Assembly (NCBI RefSeq): GCF_007992715.1
Contig: NZ_BKAU01000004.1
Span: 248,001 to 312,000, forward strand
Source: Chitinophaga cymbidii
GTDB taxonomy: Bacteria > Bacteroidota > Bacteroidia > Chitinophagales > Chitinophagaceae
Reading direction: 5' to 3'
DNA: 64,000 nucleotides
Of the stretch, positions 24,984 through 33,987 are shown one piece after another (the stretch's first letter is position 1; each line of letters starts with the position of its first letter). The notes beneath the pieces are model-generated. The model was given only the letters and a program-made list of their open reading frames with translations. It searched no databases and was not told the DNA's origin. The translations under genes and the position numbers were made by a program.

Positions 24984-25507
24984 AAATACCGGAGCGGGTA
25001 GGGGCATGGCGCCTTTCCTTTCCGGATGCGCTCCAAATGCGCATGCAGCAGGCGTTTGCGCAAAGGCGCCAGTCTGTCTGTATACAGCTTCCCTTCGATG
25101 TGATCATATTCATGCTGGATCATCCTGGCCACGGGGCCGTGCCAGGTTTCCGTGCGGGCTTCCAGCGTTTCATCCAGCCAGCTGATGGTGATATGTTCCG
25201 CTCTTGCCACCGGCGCCTGTATGCCGGGGATGCTCAGGCAACCTTCGTCATCCAGCCAGGTGGCTTCACTGTAAGCGGTGATAAGCGGATTGATGAACGC
25301 CTGCTTTACATTCCACTCGTCCGCCTGCACTACAAAAACACGCGCGTCAATATTGATCTGCGGCGCGGCCAGCCCCACGCCGTTGGCGTTACGCATGGTA
25401 TCCCACAGGTCTTCCAGCAGCAGGGGAAGTTCCGGCGATGTAACGTCTGCCGGCTGGCAACGCTTTCTCAATATGGGCGCGCCGTATGCAACGATCGGTT
25501 TAATCAT
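24980..25507 (-). CDS. def: Peptide deformylase
   Basis: The 175-residue enzyme removes the formyl group from nascent N-terminal Met. All three motifs are intact: GVGLAAPQ (about 43-50), EGCLS (about 88-92, metal-binding Cys) and QHEYDHIEG (about 129-137, HExxH). The protein is a little shorter than the usual 185-195 residues, and whether a second def exists elsewhere cannot be told here. It converges with, and overlaps by 4 bp, the DUF4251 gene. Confidence 0.95.
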   Translation of the reverse strand: MIKPIVAYGAPILRKRCQPADVTSPELPLLLEDLWDTMRNANGVGLAAPQINIDARVFVVQADEWNVKQAFINPLITAYSEATWLDDEGCLSIPGIQAPVARAEHITISWLDETLEARTETWHGPVARMIQHEYDHIEGKLYTDRLAPLRKRLLHAHLERIRKGKAPCPYPLRYF

Positions 25508-25578
25508 GGATGCAATTTGCGGACAGGCGCGGTGGATGCATAGTAAATTTTAGACAAAACCACGGCGGCCTTTTATCG

Positions 25579-25586
25579 TATTTTTG
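25579..25586 (+). promoter_or_regulatory. Candidate -7 element for the AraC-type gene at 25594
   Basis: TATTTTTG matches TAnnTTTG and ends 7 nt before the ATG, as at 12286-12293. Transcription would begin at or next to the start codon, suggesting a leaderless mRNA. No clear TTG is found 17-23 bases upstream. Confidence 0.4.
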
Positions 25587-25593
25587 CAGGATC

Positions 25594-26424
25594 ATGCCGG
25601 TGCATTTACTCCGATATTTCATGCAGCAGGACGCGCTCCCTGCCCATAGCAGGATGTTTACTCCCGCGGCTGACCTGCGCGCTATCGTGGAAGGCTGCTG
25701 GCTGTTCAGCCGGCAGGAGGCTGTTTCGGGCACCCTGGCGTTCAGCGATGGTATTCCGGCATTGGTATTTTATCTCGATGCACAGCAGCGGGTGCAAAGC
25801 GGATGGTGCAGCGCGCAGCTGCTGCAGAACATTCACATGCGTCCTGCGCCGGGCGCCTTGCTGGTGCTGCGGTTTACCGGGACGGGGTTTTACCGCCTCG
25901 CGCCGGATAAAGTGCGGCTGCTCCGGCATCAGCCGGTTTGGTCTTTTGAAGAAGTATTCGGGGAAGACTGGATAGCGAAATTGCAGGCCGCGGAAGATAT
26001 TGAAACGATGATCGGCATATTGCAAAACCTGGTTCGCGAAACTGCCGTCCGCCATGAACAAACGGTGCCACCCTTACTGGAAACAGCGCTGGCAGTCATC
26101 CGTAAAGCAAAAGGCAATCTGTCCATTGAATCACTGGCGGATAGTTTGAAGGTGAACTACAAATGGCTGGAAAGAAAATTCATCAGCATCACCGGCATCA
26201 GTCCCAAAGAATACGCCCGCCTGCAACGTTTCCTGCATGCGTACTTTCATTTGCTGCAAACCGGTGGCCGCGATCTCATGGGCACCGCGGTGCTGAACGG
26301 GTATTATGACCAGAACCATTTTACGAAAGAGTTCCGTTTATTCACGGGCAAACCGCCGGGCGCATATTTGTCCGTGAAAAGTTCTTATTTCCCTCATTCC
26401 CAAATAATTAATACTTTCGCATAA
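25594..26424 (+). CDS. AraC family regulator (DUF6597-like N-terminus)
   Basis: The 276-residue regulator starts MPVHLLRYFMQQD. The N-terminal beta-rich half (about 15-110) resembles the cupin-like region of AraC regulators with a TLAFSDGIPALVFYL strand. The C-terminal HTH pair (about 170-270) has SIESLADSLKVNYKWLERKFI and NGYYDQNHFTKEFRLFTGKPPGAYL. An upstream in-frame start at 25510 is rejected because it would precede the promoter-like box. The downstream beta-barrel gene is 25 bases away and may be co-transcribed. Confidence 0.88.
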   Translation: MPVHLLRYFMQQDALPAHSRMFTPAADLRAIVEGCWLFSRQEAVSGTLAFSDGIPALVFYLDAQQRVQSGWCSAQLLQNIHMRPAPGALLVLRFTGTGFYRLAPDKVRLLRHQPVWSFEEVFGEDWIAKLQAAEDIETMIGILQNLVRETAVRHEQTVPPLLETALAVIRKAKGNLSIESLADSLKVNYKWLERKFISITGISPKEYARLQRFLHAYFHLLQTGGRDLMGTAVLNGYYDQNHFTKEFRLFTGKPPGAYLSVKSSYFPHSQIINTFA

Positions 26425-26449
26425 TAAGCTAACCACCAAATATCCTTGC

Positions 26450-26944
26450 ATGAAAAACAAAGTTGTTATTACCCTTTTGTTCCTGTTGACAGGTAGCATA
26501 GCCGCGCATGCCCAGTTGAAACGTTTCAGCATCGGGCCGTATGTAGAAGCGGGCTTTCCCGTTGGAGATTTTGGCGACACCCATAACACCGGGTACGGCG
26601 TTGGATTGAATGCCGATATCAAGCTGGTAGCCGGTCTTGGTGTAACAGGCTCCGTCGGTTACATGCGCTTTGGCGGTCAGCGTGATGCGGCAGGCGATAA
26701 ATACCCCGCGGTATCAGCGATCCCTGTACGGGTGGGACTGAAGTACAAGCTGGTTTCCATCCTGTACATCAAGCTGGAAAGCGGCGCTGCCAACTTCACC
26801 GGCGATAACAGCGGTTCGGCTGTGATCCTGGCGCCGGGTGTGGGCATCAGGGTGCTTGGGCTCGATGTGCAGGCGAAGTATGAAGCCTGGTTCAAAGACG
26901 GCACTACCGGCTTTTTTGGCCTGAAGGCAGGATATAATTTTTAG
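26450..26944 (+). CDS. Small outer-membrane beta-barrel protein
   Basis: The 164-residue protein has a Sec signal ending AHA-QLK. Alternating hydrophobic strands make up the rest, beginning FSIGPYVEAGFPVGDF and ending with Phe (GFFGLKAGYNF), as expected for an eight-stranded barrel of the OmpX/porin-like group. Function is unknown. Its stop overlaps the stop of the convergent DsbA-like gene (26941-26944). Confidence 0.82.
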   Translation: MKNKVVITLLFLLTGSIAAHAQLKRFSIGPYVEAGFPVGDFGDTHNTGYGVGLNADIKLVAGLGVTGSVGYMRFGGQRDAAGDKYPAVSAIPVRVGLKYKLVSILYIKLESGAANFTGDNSGSAVILAPGVGIRVLGLDVQAKYEAWFKDGTTGFFGLKAGYNF

Positions 26945-27591
26945 GGCTCCACGGGCTGCGCTTCCTCCCATACTTTCTCTAAAGTCTGTTTGAAAGCATT
27001 CACCGGCTGCGCACCGGAAATGGCATACTTGCGGTCGAACACAAAGAAAGGAACGCCCCGTATGCCGAGCGCCTGCGCTTCCGCTTCATCCGCCCGCACT
27101 TCATTCGTATAAGCGTCGCTGTTAAGTACCTGTTCTGTGGCGGCAGCATCCAGCCCGATGGAACCGGCAATTTCCAGCAGGGTTTCCTTCCGGCCTACAT
27201 GTTTCCCTTCCTCGAACTTCGCTTTGAACAGCTGCTCTTCCGCCGCGTCCTGCCGGCCATGCTGATGCGCGAACTGTATCAAACGGTGCGCATTGAATGT
27301 ATTGGTGGGGATCACTTTATCGAAATCGAAGGCGATGCCAACGGCTTGTCCGGACATGGCCACGCGCTCCGTATTCTCCCGCGCCTGTTCCAGCGACATA
27401 CCGTATTTTTTCGCCAGCAGCTCGTATTGATTTTCCTTGTATTCCGTTTGCGCGCCCGGGTCCAGCTCGAAGTTTCGCCAGATCACTTCCACATCGTTCC
27501 GGTGGGGGAATTGCGCCAGTGCCGCTTCCAGGTTCCGTTTGCCGATGAAGCAAAACGGGCAGGCCACATCCGACCATATCTCTATCTTCAT
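26941..27591 (-). CDS. DsbA family oxidoreductase (FrnE-like)
   Basis: The 216-residue thioredoxin-fold protein has active-site CPFC at Cys11-Cys14 and an inserted helical domain. The cis-Pro region lies in GIRGVPFFVFD (about 176-186). The absence of a signal peptide indicates a cytoplasmic FrnE-type thiol oxidoreductase rather than periplasmic DsbA. The start ATG is at 27591. It is convergent with the beta-barrel gene. Confidence 0.92.
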   Translation of the reverse strand: MKIEIWSDVACPFCFIGKRNLEAALAQFPHRNDVEVIWRNFELDPGAQTEYKENQYELLAKKYGMSLEQARENTERVAMSGQAVGIAFDFDKVIPTNTFNAHRLIQFAHQHGRQDAAEEQLFKAKFEEGKHVGRKETLLEIAGSIGLDAAATEQVLNSDAYTNEVRADEAEAQALGIRGVPFFVFDRKYAISGAQPVNAFKQTLEKVWEEAQPVEP

Positions 27592-27761
27592 AATTTCCGT
27601 TTTAAGTCTGCAAATTTACGATTTATTACCCGGTTGGCCCGCAAGCGGAGAATGCCGTATTTTAGCGATATGTTATTCCGGCAAATCCACATAAATCATC
27701 CTCCCCATTTTAAAAACCGGGATTTTATAACTAGATTTCAGGTTCGTTAATCAACAAATCT

Positions 27762-29723
27762 ATGCCCGCAACAAGACACCGATTCCATTTGCTGGCGGTC
27801 CTTCTCGGATCACTATGCCTGCCAATGGCGCTATCCGCGCAGCAAAGCGCTTCCAACTTCAATGCATACAAAGCATTCGAACCCCTGTTCTATGAATCCG
27901 AAGGCGACGATATCAGGACCGCCAGCGGAAGACCAGGCGACAAATACTGGCAGAACGCCGCCGATTACAGGATCAACGTCACCTTTGACGATGTAAAGGA
28001 AAGCATCAGCGGTTCCGTTGTGATCACATACCGGAACAACAGCCCGGAAACGCTGCCGTTCCTCTGGCTGCAGCTGGACCAGAACATCTACAAACCCGAA
28101 TCCCGCGGCGCGGCCGTAACGCCCGTGAGCGGCGGGCGCTGGGCGAACCGCAATTTCAACGGCGGTTACACCATCGGAAAGGTGGCGGTCATCACTGGCG
28201 GAAAGGAGCAGAAAGCGGACTACGAAGTGGTGGACACCCGCATGCGCGTAGACCTGCCCACCGCGCTGAAAGCCAAAGGCGGCCTGGTGCAGCTGAAAGT
28301 GAACTTCTCTTTCAACATCCCCGAATACGGCACAGACCGCATGGGCATCCTCAAAACAAAGAACGGCAAGATCTACGAGATCGCGCAATGGTACCCCCGT
28401 ATGTGCGTGTTTGACAACGTGCTCGGCTGGAACACGCTGCCATACCTCGGTCAGGGCGAGTTCTACCTCGAATACGGCGATATCGAATATACTATCAATG
28501 CGCCGTCCAGCCACATTGTGGTAGGTTCCGGCGAACTGCTGAACCCCGGGGAAGTATTGACCGCAAAGCAATTGCAGCGCTACAAACAAGCGCAGCAAAG
28601 CGATAAAACGGTGATGCTCCGCGCACCGGAAGAAGTAACGGACCCGGCTACACGTCCGAAGAAAGACCGGCTGGTATGGAAATTCAAATGCGAAAATACC
28701 CGCGACGTGGCCTGGGCTTCATCGCCCGCCTTCATCTGGGACGCAGCCCGCATCAACCTGCCCGGCGGCAAGAAGGCGCTGGCCATGAGCGTTTACCCGG
28801 AAGAAAGCGCCGGTGATTCCGCCTGGCGCCGCTCCACCGAATTTGTGAAGGGCTGCATCGAGCATTACGCTGAAAAGTGGTACCCTTATACTTACCCGGT
28901 GGCCGTGAACGTAGCGGGCATTGTTGGCGGGATGGAATATCCCGGCATCGTGTTCTGCTCCGCCCGCGCGCAGAAGAATGGGCTGTGGGGCGTAACCAAC
29001 CACGAGTTCGGGCATAACTGGTTCCCCATGATCGTGGGTAGCAATGAAAGAAGCCATGCGTGGATGGACGAGGGTTTCAATACGTTCATCAACGGCCTGG
29101 CGGACAAAGCGTTCAATAACGGCGAATTTGCGCGCGGCAAGAGAGACCGCCACCAGATGAGCCGCACCATGTTCTTCGATTCCGCCAGCGCGGTCTATCA
29201 CCGCGCGGATGTAGTGCGTGGCGCCAGCCTGGGTGTGCTGGCCTACTACAAACCCGCCATGGGGCTTGACCTCCTGCGTGAGGAAGTGCTCGGCGAAGAG
29301 CGTTTCGATAAGGCGTTTAAATATTATATCGATAACTGGGCCTTTAAACATCCCACGCAATGGGACTTTTTCCGCGCTATGGAGAACAGCAGCGGCGAGA
29401 GCCTGGACTGGTTCTGGCGCGGCTGGATACTCAATAACTGGAAGGTGGACATGGCGGTAAAAGGTGTGAGCTACCAGAACGATACCACCGCCATCATCAC
29501 CATTGAATGCCTGGAGCAGCTGCCGATGCCCGTAACCGTGGAAATAAAAGAAGCGGGCGGCGCCACCAGCAAGGTGAAGCTGCCTGTGGAGATCTGGCAG
29601 AACGGCGGCGAAAAGGCGTTCCGCCATACGGTGGGAGGCAAGATAGAAAGCGTGACGGTGGACCCGGACAGGGTGCTGCCGGACGTGAACAGCACGAACA
29701 ATACCTGGAAAGCATTGCCATAA
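27762..29723 (+). CDS. M1 family zinc aminopeptidase, secreted
   Basis: The 653-residue protein has a signal peptide ending LSA-QQ. The zinc site is HEFGH (414-418) with the third ligand Glu437 in MDEGFN, exactly 18 residues on. The exopeptidase motif appears as GGMEYPG rather than GAMEN. Residues about 470-600 form the helical domain after the catalytic core, and a short beta-rich segment ends the protein. It releases N-terminal residues from peptides in the periplasm. Confidence 0.92.
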   Translation: MPATRHRFHLLAVLLGSLCLPMALSAQQSASNFNAYKAFEPLFYESEGDDIRTASGRPGDKYWQNAADYRINVTFDDVKESISGSVVITYRNNSPETLPFLWLQLDQNIYKPESRGAAVTPVSGGRWANRNFNGGYTIGKVAVITGGKEQKADYEVVDTRMRVDLPTALKAKGGLVQLKVNFSFNIPEYGTDRMGILKTKNGKIYEIAQWYPRMCVFDNVLGWNTLPYLGQGEFYLEYGDIEYTINAPSSHIVVGSGELLNPGEVLTAKQLQRYKQAQQSDKTVMLRAPEEVTDPATRPKKDRLVWKFKCENTRDVAWASSPAFIWDAARINLPGGKKALAMSVYPEESAGDSAWRRSTEFVKGCIEHYAEKWYPYTYPVAVNVAGIVGGMEYPGIVFCSARAQKNGLWGVTNHEFGHNWFPMIVGSNERSHAWMDEGFNTFINGLADKAFNNGEFARGKRDRHQMSRTMFFDSASAVYHRADVVRGASLGVLAYYKPAMGLDLLREEVLGEERFDKAFKYYIDNWAFKHPTQWDFFRAMENSSGESLDWFWRGWILNNWKVDMAVKGVSYQNDTTAIITIECLEQLPMPVTVEIKEAGGATSKVKLPVEIWQNGGEKAFRHTVGGKIESVTVDPDRVLPDVNSTNNTWKALP

Positions 29724-29732
29724 AGAAACAGG

Positions 29733-29763
29733 AGTGGTTGCCAAACGGCAGCCACTTTTTTTT
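29733..29763 (+). terminator. Intrinsic terminator after the M1 peptidase gene
   Basis: A 10-bp stem AGTGGTTGCC / GGCAGCCACT (one G-T pair; 29733-29742 with 29747-29756) has an AAAC loop, followed by a run of eight T. Confidence 0.92.
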
Positions 29764-29773
29764 GCCCTCTCAA

Positions 29774-30463
29774 TTAACTCATCCTGATCGCATCGAGGAA
29801 CTGCTTCACATAAGCATCTCCCACCGGCAGCGTGTGCTGCCCGATGAACACCCGCTGTTTGTCCACACTGCTGATCTTGTCTATCGCGACAATGAAGGAT
29901 TTATGCACCCGGATAAAATGGGTGGCCGGCAGCAGGTCTTCGAAGCTGCGCAGGTTCTGAAGGGTCAGTATTTTTTGGGTGTCTGTCTGTATCGCTACAT
30001 AATTCCGCAACGCCTCAATGAACAGGATGTCTTTCATATCGATGCGCACGATACGTTTATCGGTGCGGATGAAGATGGACGTTTGTTCCGTGGCCGGCGG
30101 CGCCGTTTTTTTGTTGATCACCTTTTGCACGGCTTTCACGAAACGCTCGAAAGACACGGGTTTCAGCAGGTAATCCACCGCTTCGTATTCAAAGCCGTCC
30201 AGCGCATATTCATCGTAGGCGGACACGAGGATCACGTCCGCGCGGCCGCGCAGCAGCTGCATGAACTCGATGCCCGTCAGTTCCGGCATCTGTATGTCCA
30301 GGAAAATAAGGCTGGTCTGATGGTCTTCTTTCAGCCAGGCCAGCGCCTCCGCGGGATTGTAAAAGCTGCGCTGCAATTGCAGCTCCGGCACTTTTTTGAT
30401 AAGCTCGGTGATCACCTGTACGGCGAGCGGCTCGTCATCTATCACAATGCATGGAATGGCCAT
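29774..30463 (-). CDS. LytTR family response regulator
   Basis: The 229-residue protein has a receiver domain (about 1-118) with the acidic pair in VIDDEP, phospho-acceptor Asp in IFLDIQMPE (about 54) and Lys in YLLKPVSF (about 105). A LytTR DNA-binding domain follows (about 130-228; FIRTDKRIVRIDMKDILFIEA and THFIRVHKSFIVAIDKIS). It is the partner of the sensor kinase five bases upstream and is probably autoregulatory; targets are unknown. Confidence 0.95.
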   Translation of the reverse strand: MAIPCIVIDDEPLAVQVITELIKKVPELQLQRSFYNPAEALAWLKEDHQTSLIFLDIQMPELTGIEFMQLLRGRADVILVSAYDEYALDGFEYEAVDYLLKPVSFERFVKAVQKVINKKTAPPATEQTSIFIRTDKRIVRIDMKDILFIEALRNYVAIQTDTQKILTLQNLRSFEDLLPATHFIRVHKSFIVAIDKISSVDKQRVFIGQHTLPVGDAYVKQFLDAIRMS

Positions 30464-30468
30464 ATGAT

Positions 30469-31515
30469 TTACCAGTGAATGATCAAATTACAATAATAAT
30501 CCCGTTCCGTATCCTTTATGTCCAGTTCATAACGCCCCGGATATACGAGTTCCAGCCGCTGGCGGACGTTGTGCAGGCCGATGCCGCCCGTTTTGTCGCG
30601 CCGGTGACCGGATTTGAAATTATGCACGGAAAACGACAGCCTGTCTGCCCCGCAATGAATATGAATGCTCACAGGAAATGCCGACTGATGGGTGATGCCG
30701 TGCTTGAAAGCATTTTCCACAAAGGGCACCAGCAGCAGCGGCGCGATCCGGTGTTGCGCGGGATCGCCTTCCATTTGCAGCTGAATGCAATCGTCACAGC
30801 CGGTACGCAGGCGCTGTAACGCAATGTAATCTTCCAGGTAACGCACTTCCTCCTGCATGCTGCCGCGGTAATCCGTCACCGGTGGCTGCCCGGTCATGTA
30901 TTCCAGCATGTCCGTCAGCGTGCGGGTAGCGCCTTTTACTTCAGGCGAGCGCACGAGTGCGAGGGAATAAATGCTGTTCAGGCTGTTGATGAGGAAATGA
31001 CTGTTGAGCTGCATCTTCAGAAAAGCAAATTCGGCCTGTTGCTTTTGCAGCGAGAGTTGCTTGCGGCGTTTGTCCTCCTGCAGCCAGGCGAAGAAGAGCA
31101 CGTAAGCGAACGCCGCCATCAGCACGAGGGCGTTGGCCCACCCGCTGTATATCATATAGGCGTCAAAGGTGCGGTAGACCTTCGCCGCGCCGCGGGTGCC
31201 CATCAGCAGTACGTCTTCACGGAAGAAAGTAACGGCCAGCACGTATTTGAGCAGGGCCGCCGCCACCGCGAGCGTAATCAGCTGCAGCAGTAATGGTAGT
31301 AGCTTCCGGCGTTGCAGGAACTGCGGAACAGGCCAGTGAATGGCGGTAAAGAAAAGGAGAAAGTTAAGAAAGCCGAACACGCCGTTATGGATGTGTATGT
31401 ACCGCAGCACAGCCTGCGTTTTCACCGCGGTGACGCCCAGGAAGCTGTGCGCATACATCAGCAGCATCCACACTCCCAATAGCACGAAGAAACGGCGGCT
31501 ATACATTTTCCACAT
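30469..31515 (-). CDS. LytS-type sensor histidine kinase
   Basis: The 348-residue protein has four predicted membrane helices (about 10-150), a coiled linker (QEDKRRKQLSLQKQQAEF) and the His_kinase core with phospho-acceptor His in KMQLNSHFLINSLNSIYSL (about 185). The ATPase N-box is PFVENAFKHGI and the G-box GIGLHNVRQRL. It should phosphorylate the LytTR regulator immediately downstream. The start is ambiguous between ATG 31515 and 31506, both overlapping the end of the preceding gene. It is the active member of a tandem kinase pair. Confidence 0.92.
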   Translation of the reverse strand: MWKMYSRRFFVLLGVWMLLMYAHSFLGVTAVKTQAVLRYIHIHNGVFGFLNFLLFFTAIHWPVPQFLQRRKLLPLLLQLITLAVAAALLKYVLAVTFFREDVLLMGTRGAAKVYRTFDAYMIYSGWANALVLMAAFAYVLFFAWLQEDKRRKQLSLQKQQAEFAFLKMQLNSHFLINSLNSIYSLALVRSPEVKGATRTLTDMLEYMTGQPPVTDYRGSMQEEVRYLEDYIALQRLRTGCDDCIQLQMEGDPAQHRIAPLLLVPFVENAFKHGITHQSAFPVSIHIHCGADRLSFSVHNFKSGHRRDKTGGIGLHNVRQRLELVYPGRYELDIKDTERDYYCNLIIHW

Positions 31516-32509
31516 ACAACCGTGTTTTAAAGCCCCGTAATGCCCGGAAATTCCTGATACGGGAAAGCAGCTTCGAAGGTGCTTTTTTCGGGTGAACGGC
31601 CAGCTCGAGTGAATCGTTGTGGATGTACAGCCATAAGGATAACGGCGCGGGATTTGCCTGCTCCTGTAACAGCTTTTCCGTGGCGGTTTGCAGCAGGAGG
31701 GGCTCTACGCTTAATCCTGTAGATGCGCCTTCGATGTGCAGCTGTACCGGTTGCTGCGGGAACAGCCGGTTATGGAGATCGAGGTAGATGCCGTAGTAAT
31801 GCAGCTCTTTGGCCAGCGTGGTTTTCCCGGCCTGCACGGAACGGTCGTACAGCATGTACCGCAGCAGTTCAGACAGGGCGAGGATGCCGGGAACGCCCGT
31901 TTTGTCCCGCTCCGTTTCAACGTCCAGCACGCCTTCCAGCGCCCGCAGGTGGCGCAGCAGCAGCTGGGAGCTGAATGCCATCCGCTCATACTGGCGGGAC
32001 GTTTCCATCACCGCTTTTTCCATCAGCCTGCTTTCCTGGTCGCTGTAACGCCAGTTCAGGAAAATGCGGTAGGCATATGCGGCCAGCGTTACGGCAATGC
32101 CGGTTTGCAGCGTATAGCGGAGATAGGTAAAGAACGGCGTGTAGGGCGGCGAAAAACCGACCAGCGGAATGGCGCGGCGGAGCACCTGTTCCGGGTACAG
32201 CAGGCCCACGCCATATTTGAGCAGGCAAAAGAACAGGATGGTGAGCACCACGCCCGCAACGGCCTTGCCATGCGCCTTTGCGGCATGCAGCGGCAATATC
32301 ACGAACACCAGCGCATAAAAGAGATGGAAGTTGATGAAGCCGAACAGCAACCCTCTTATCATGATCCATTGCAGCGCAACGGGAGCCGACCAGTTGGCGA
32401 GCAGCGAGGGGAGGAAATACAGGCACACGAGGGCCATGCAAACGGCGAGGTGCACGAGGTAACGGTATGTTTTTCCGGCAGTCATCAACGCCCAAGTTAC
32501 TGCATCCAT
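31499..32509 (-). CDS. Degenerate LytS-like membrane protein (probable pseudokinase)
   Basis: The 336-residue protein has the same architecture as its neighbour: four membrane helices (about 15-150), a linker and a LytS-like cytoplasmic region. The core has decayed. The H-box reads SQLLLRHLRALEGVLD: a His remains, but the NSLN segment is lost. The N-box position reads PLLLQTATEKLLQEQ in place of the normal PFVENAFKHG, and no GxGLxN G-box is visible. It is unlikely to bind ATP. Its overlap with the active kinase implies one operon and a role as a heterodimer partner or extra sensor. ATG 32485 is an alternative start. Confidence 0.82.
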   Translation of the reverse strand: MDAVTWALMTAGKTYRYLVHLAVCMALVCLYFLPSLLANWSAPVALQWIMIRGLLFGFINFHLFYALVFVILPLHAAKAHGKAVAGVVLTILFFCLLKYGVGLLYPEQVLRRAIPLVGFSPPYTPFFTYLRYTLQTGIAVTLAAYAYRIFLNWRYSDQESRLMEKAVMETSRQYERMAFSSQLLLRHLRALEGVLDVETERDKTGVPGILALSELLRYMLYDRSVQAGKTTLAKELHYYGIYLDLHNRLFPQQPVQLHIEGASTGLSVEPLLLQTATEKLLQEQANPAPLSLWLYIHNDSLELAVHPKKAPSKLLSRIRNFRALRGFKTRLYVENV

Positions 32510-32661
32510 GCAGCGTTTGGGCGTAGAAAAACGACTTTTTTTTTCGTCCCCGCCAGATGCCGGAACGTACCTGTCATCGCCCTTTATGTACAGTTTCCGG
32601 GGAAATGACGCAAAGGCTGATTATTTTGCGGAAGACCAACCAACAGATCATGTCATACACA

Positions 32662-33882
32662 ATGAGAACAAAAATTTTACGAGCCGCGCTGTGGACGGGC
32701 ATCCTGGCGCCGGCAAGCCTGCTGGCGCAGCAACAGCCCATGCCGAAGCAGATCAAGGTAAAGGGAAAAGTACAGTTCAACGTGCCGGCTGACCGGCCGG
32801 CGAAGATCTGGCTGTCCCGCGACAATGGCACGGGCAAAGCAATACCGGTGGATTCCACGGAACTGGGTCCCGATCTGACCTATTCCTTTACCATCAAGCA
32901 GGACCATCCCGGCATCTACCAGCTGAACGTGCTGCACTGGGACCGTATCAGCTTCTGGAGCGATGCGGACGTGACCGTATCTTCCCGCGGGTATGATACC
33001 GCGAAGATGAAAATGAAGATCCCGCATTTCTATTATGTGAAAGGCTCGCGGGACAATGATTTCATCAACCAGATGGAGCTGATCAGCACTAACGGCTATC
33101 TGCGCATGGTGGAAGATTACAACGAGGAATATTTTGCGAAGCAGCACAAGGAGAAATCCGGTGATTCCACGTGGATACACTACCTGCAGACCCGCAAGCG
33201 CTACAATACCGGATCGGATGACCGCAAGCAGCGGACGGACCTGGTGATGAAGATGTACGAAGACCGCCCGGTGACGATCTACGCCCTGCGGGGAAGGAGC
33301 GACGCGGAAGGGCTGGCGAAGCTGGACAAGCTGATCGCGCTGTATCCCTGGCTGACGGAAGCAAAGGATATGAAGGCCACCATCCTGAAGAACAAGGCAC
33401 AGCAAATGAAGCTGCAACCGGGCCAGCCGGTGCCGTCTATCGCTTACCCGGATGCGATGGGTAAAGTACAGGGACTGGAAAAATACAAAGGAAAATATGT
33501 GCTGATCGATTTCTGGGCCAGCTGGTGCGGTCCCTGCCGCCAGGCCATCCCGAAAGTGAAGGCATTGTACGATACGTATAAAAGCAAGGGCTTCGATGTG
33601 GTGAGCGTGTCCATCGATACGAATGAAAAAGCGTGGAGAAAGGCGATGGAAGAAGAAAAAATGCCCTGGGAGCAATTGCTGAGCGATAACAAGGACAAAA
33701 CGATGGAAGAATTCCAGTTCGGCGGTATTCCCACGCTGTACATGATCGATCCGGCAGGCAAGATCATGGGTAAATACACCGGGTTCAGTCCGGAAGCGGA
33801 AGCGGGTATTAAGAAGATACTGGAGGAAAGAACGGTTGCGCCGAAAGCGAAAAGCGCGGCTGTGCCGATGGCGTCATTTTAA
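32662..33882 (+). CDS. TlpA/ResA-like thiol-disulfide oxidoreductase, exported
   Basis: The 406-residue protein starts MRTKILRAALW, with a signal peptide ending LLA-QQ. The N-terminal 230 residues are a beta-sandwich and helical region like DUF4369-type domains. A thioredoxin domain follows (about 265-390) with active site WCGPC (Cys289, Cys292) and cis-Pro in GGIPTLYMID. It is probably a periplasmic reductant of disulfides. It is divergent from the LytS pair. ATG 32650 is also possible. Confidence 0.9.
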   Translation: MRTKILRAALWTGILAPASLLAQQQPMPKQIKVKGKVQFNVPADRPAKIWLSRDNGTGKAIPVDSTELGPDLTYSFTIKQDHPGIYQLNVLHWDRISFWSDADVTVSSRGYDTAKMKMKIPHFYYVKGSRDNDFINQMELISTNGYLRMVEDYNEEYFAKQHKEKSGDSTWIHYLQTRKRYNTGSDDRKQRTDLVMKMYEDRPVTIYALRGRSDAEGLAKLDKLIALYPWLTEAKDMKATILKNKAQQMKLQPGQPVPSIAYPDAMGKVQGLEKYKGKYVLIDFWASWCGPCRQAIPKVKALYDTYKSKGFDVVSVSIDTNEKAWRKAMEEEKMPWEQLLSDNKDKTMEEFQFGGIPTLYMIDPAGKIMGKYTGFSPEAEAGIKKILEERTVAPKAKSAAVPMASF

Positions 33883-33901
33883 AAAGATCAACCGTTAGAT
33901 A

Positions 33902-33952
33902 AAAGGCTGTGTTGAAAGCAGTGCATTCGCAATTGCTATCAATGCAGCCTTT
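33902..33952 (-). terminator. Weak terminator candidate after the suf-msrC operon
   Basis: AAAGGCTG (33902-33909) pairs with CAGCCTTT (33945-33952), and an inner GCATT/AATGC pairing is possible. The minus-strand tail is only TATCT. The position fits the end of the suf transcript, but the U-tract is poor. Confidence 0.4.
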
Positions 33953-33987
33953 GCATTTGGGAGAAGCTTATGGTATGCGAAGTCTTT

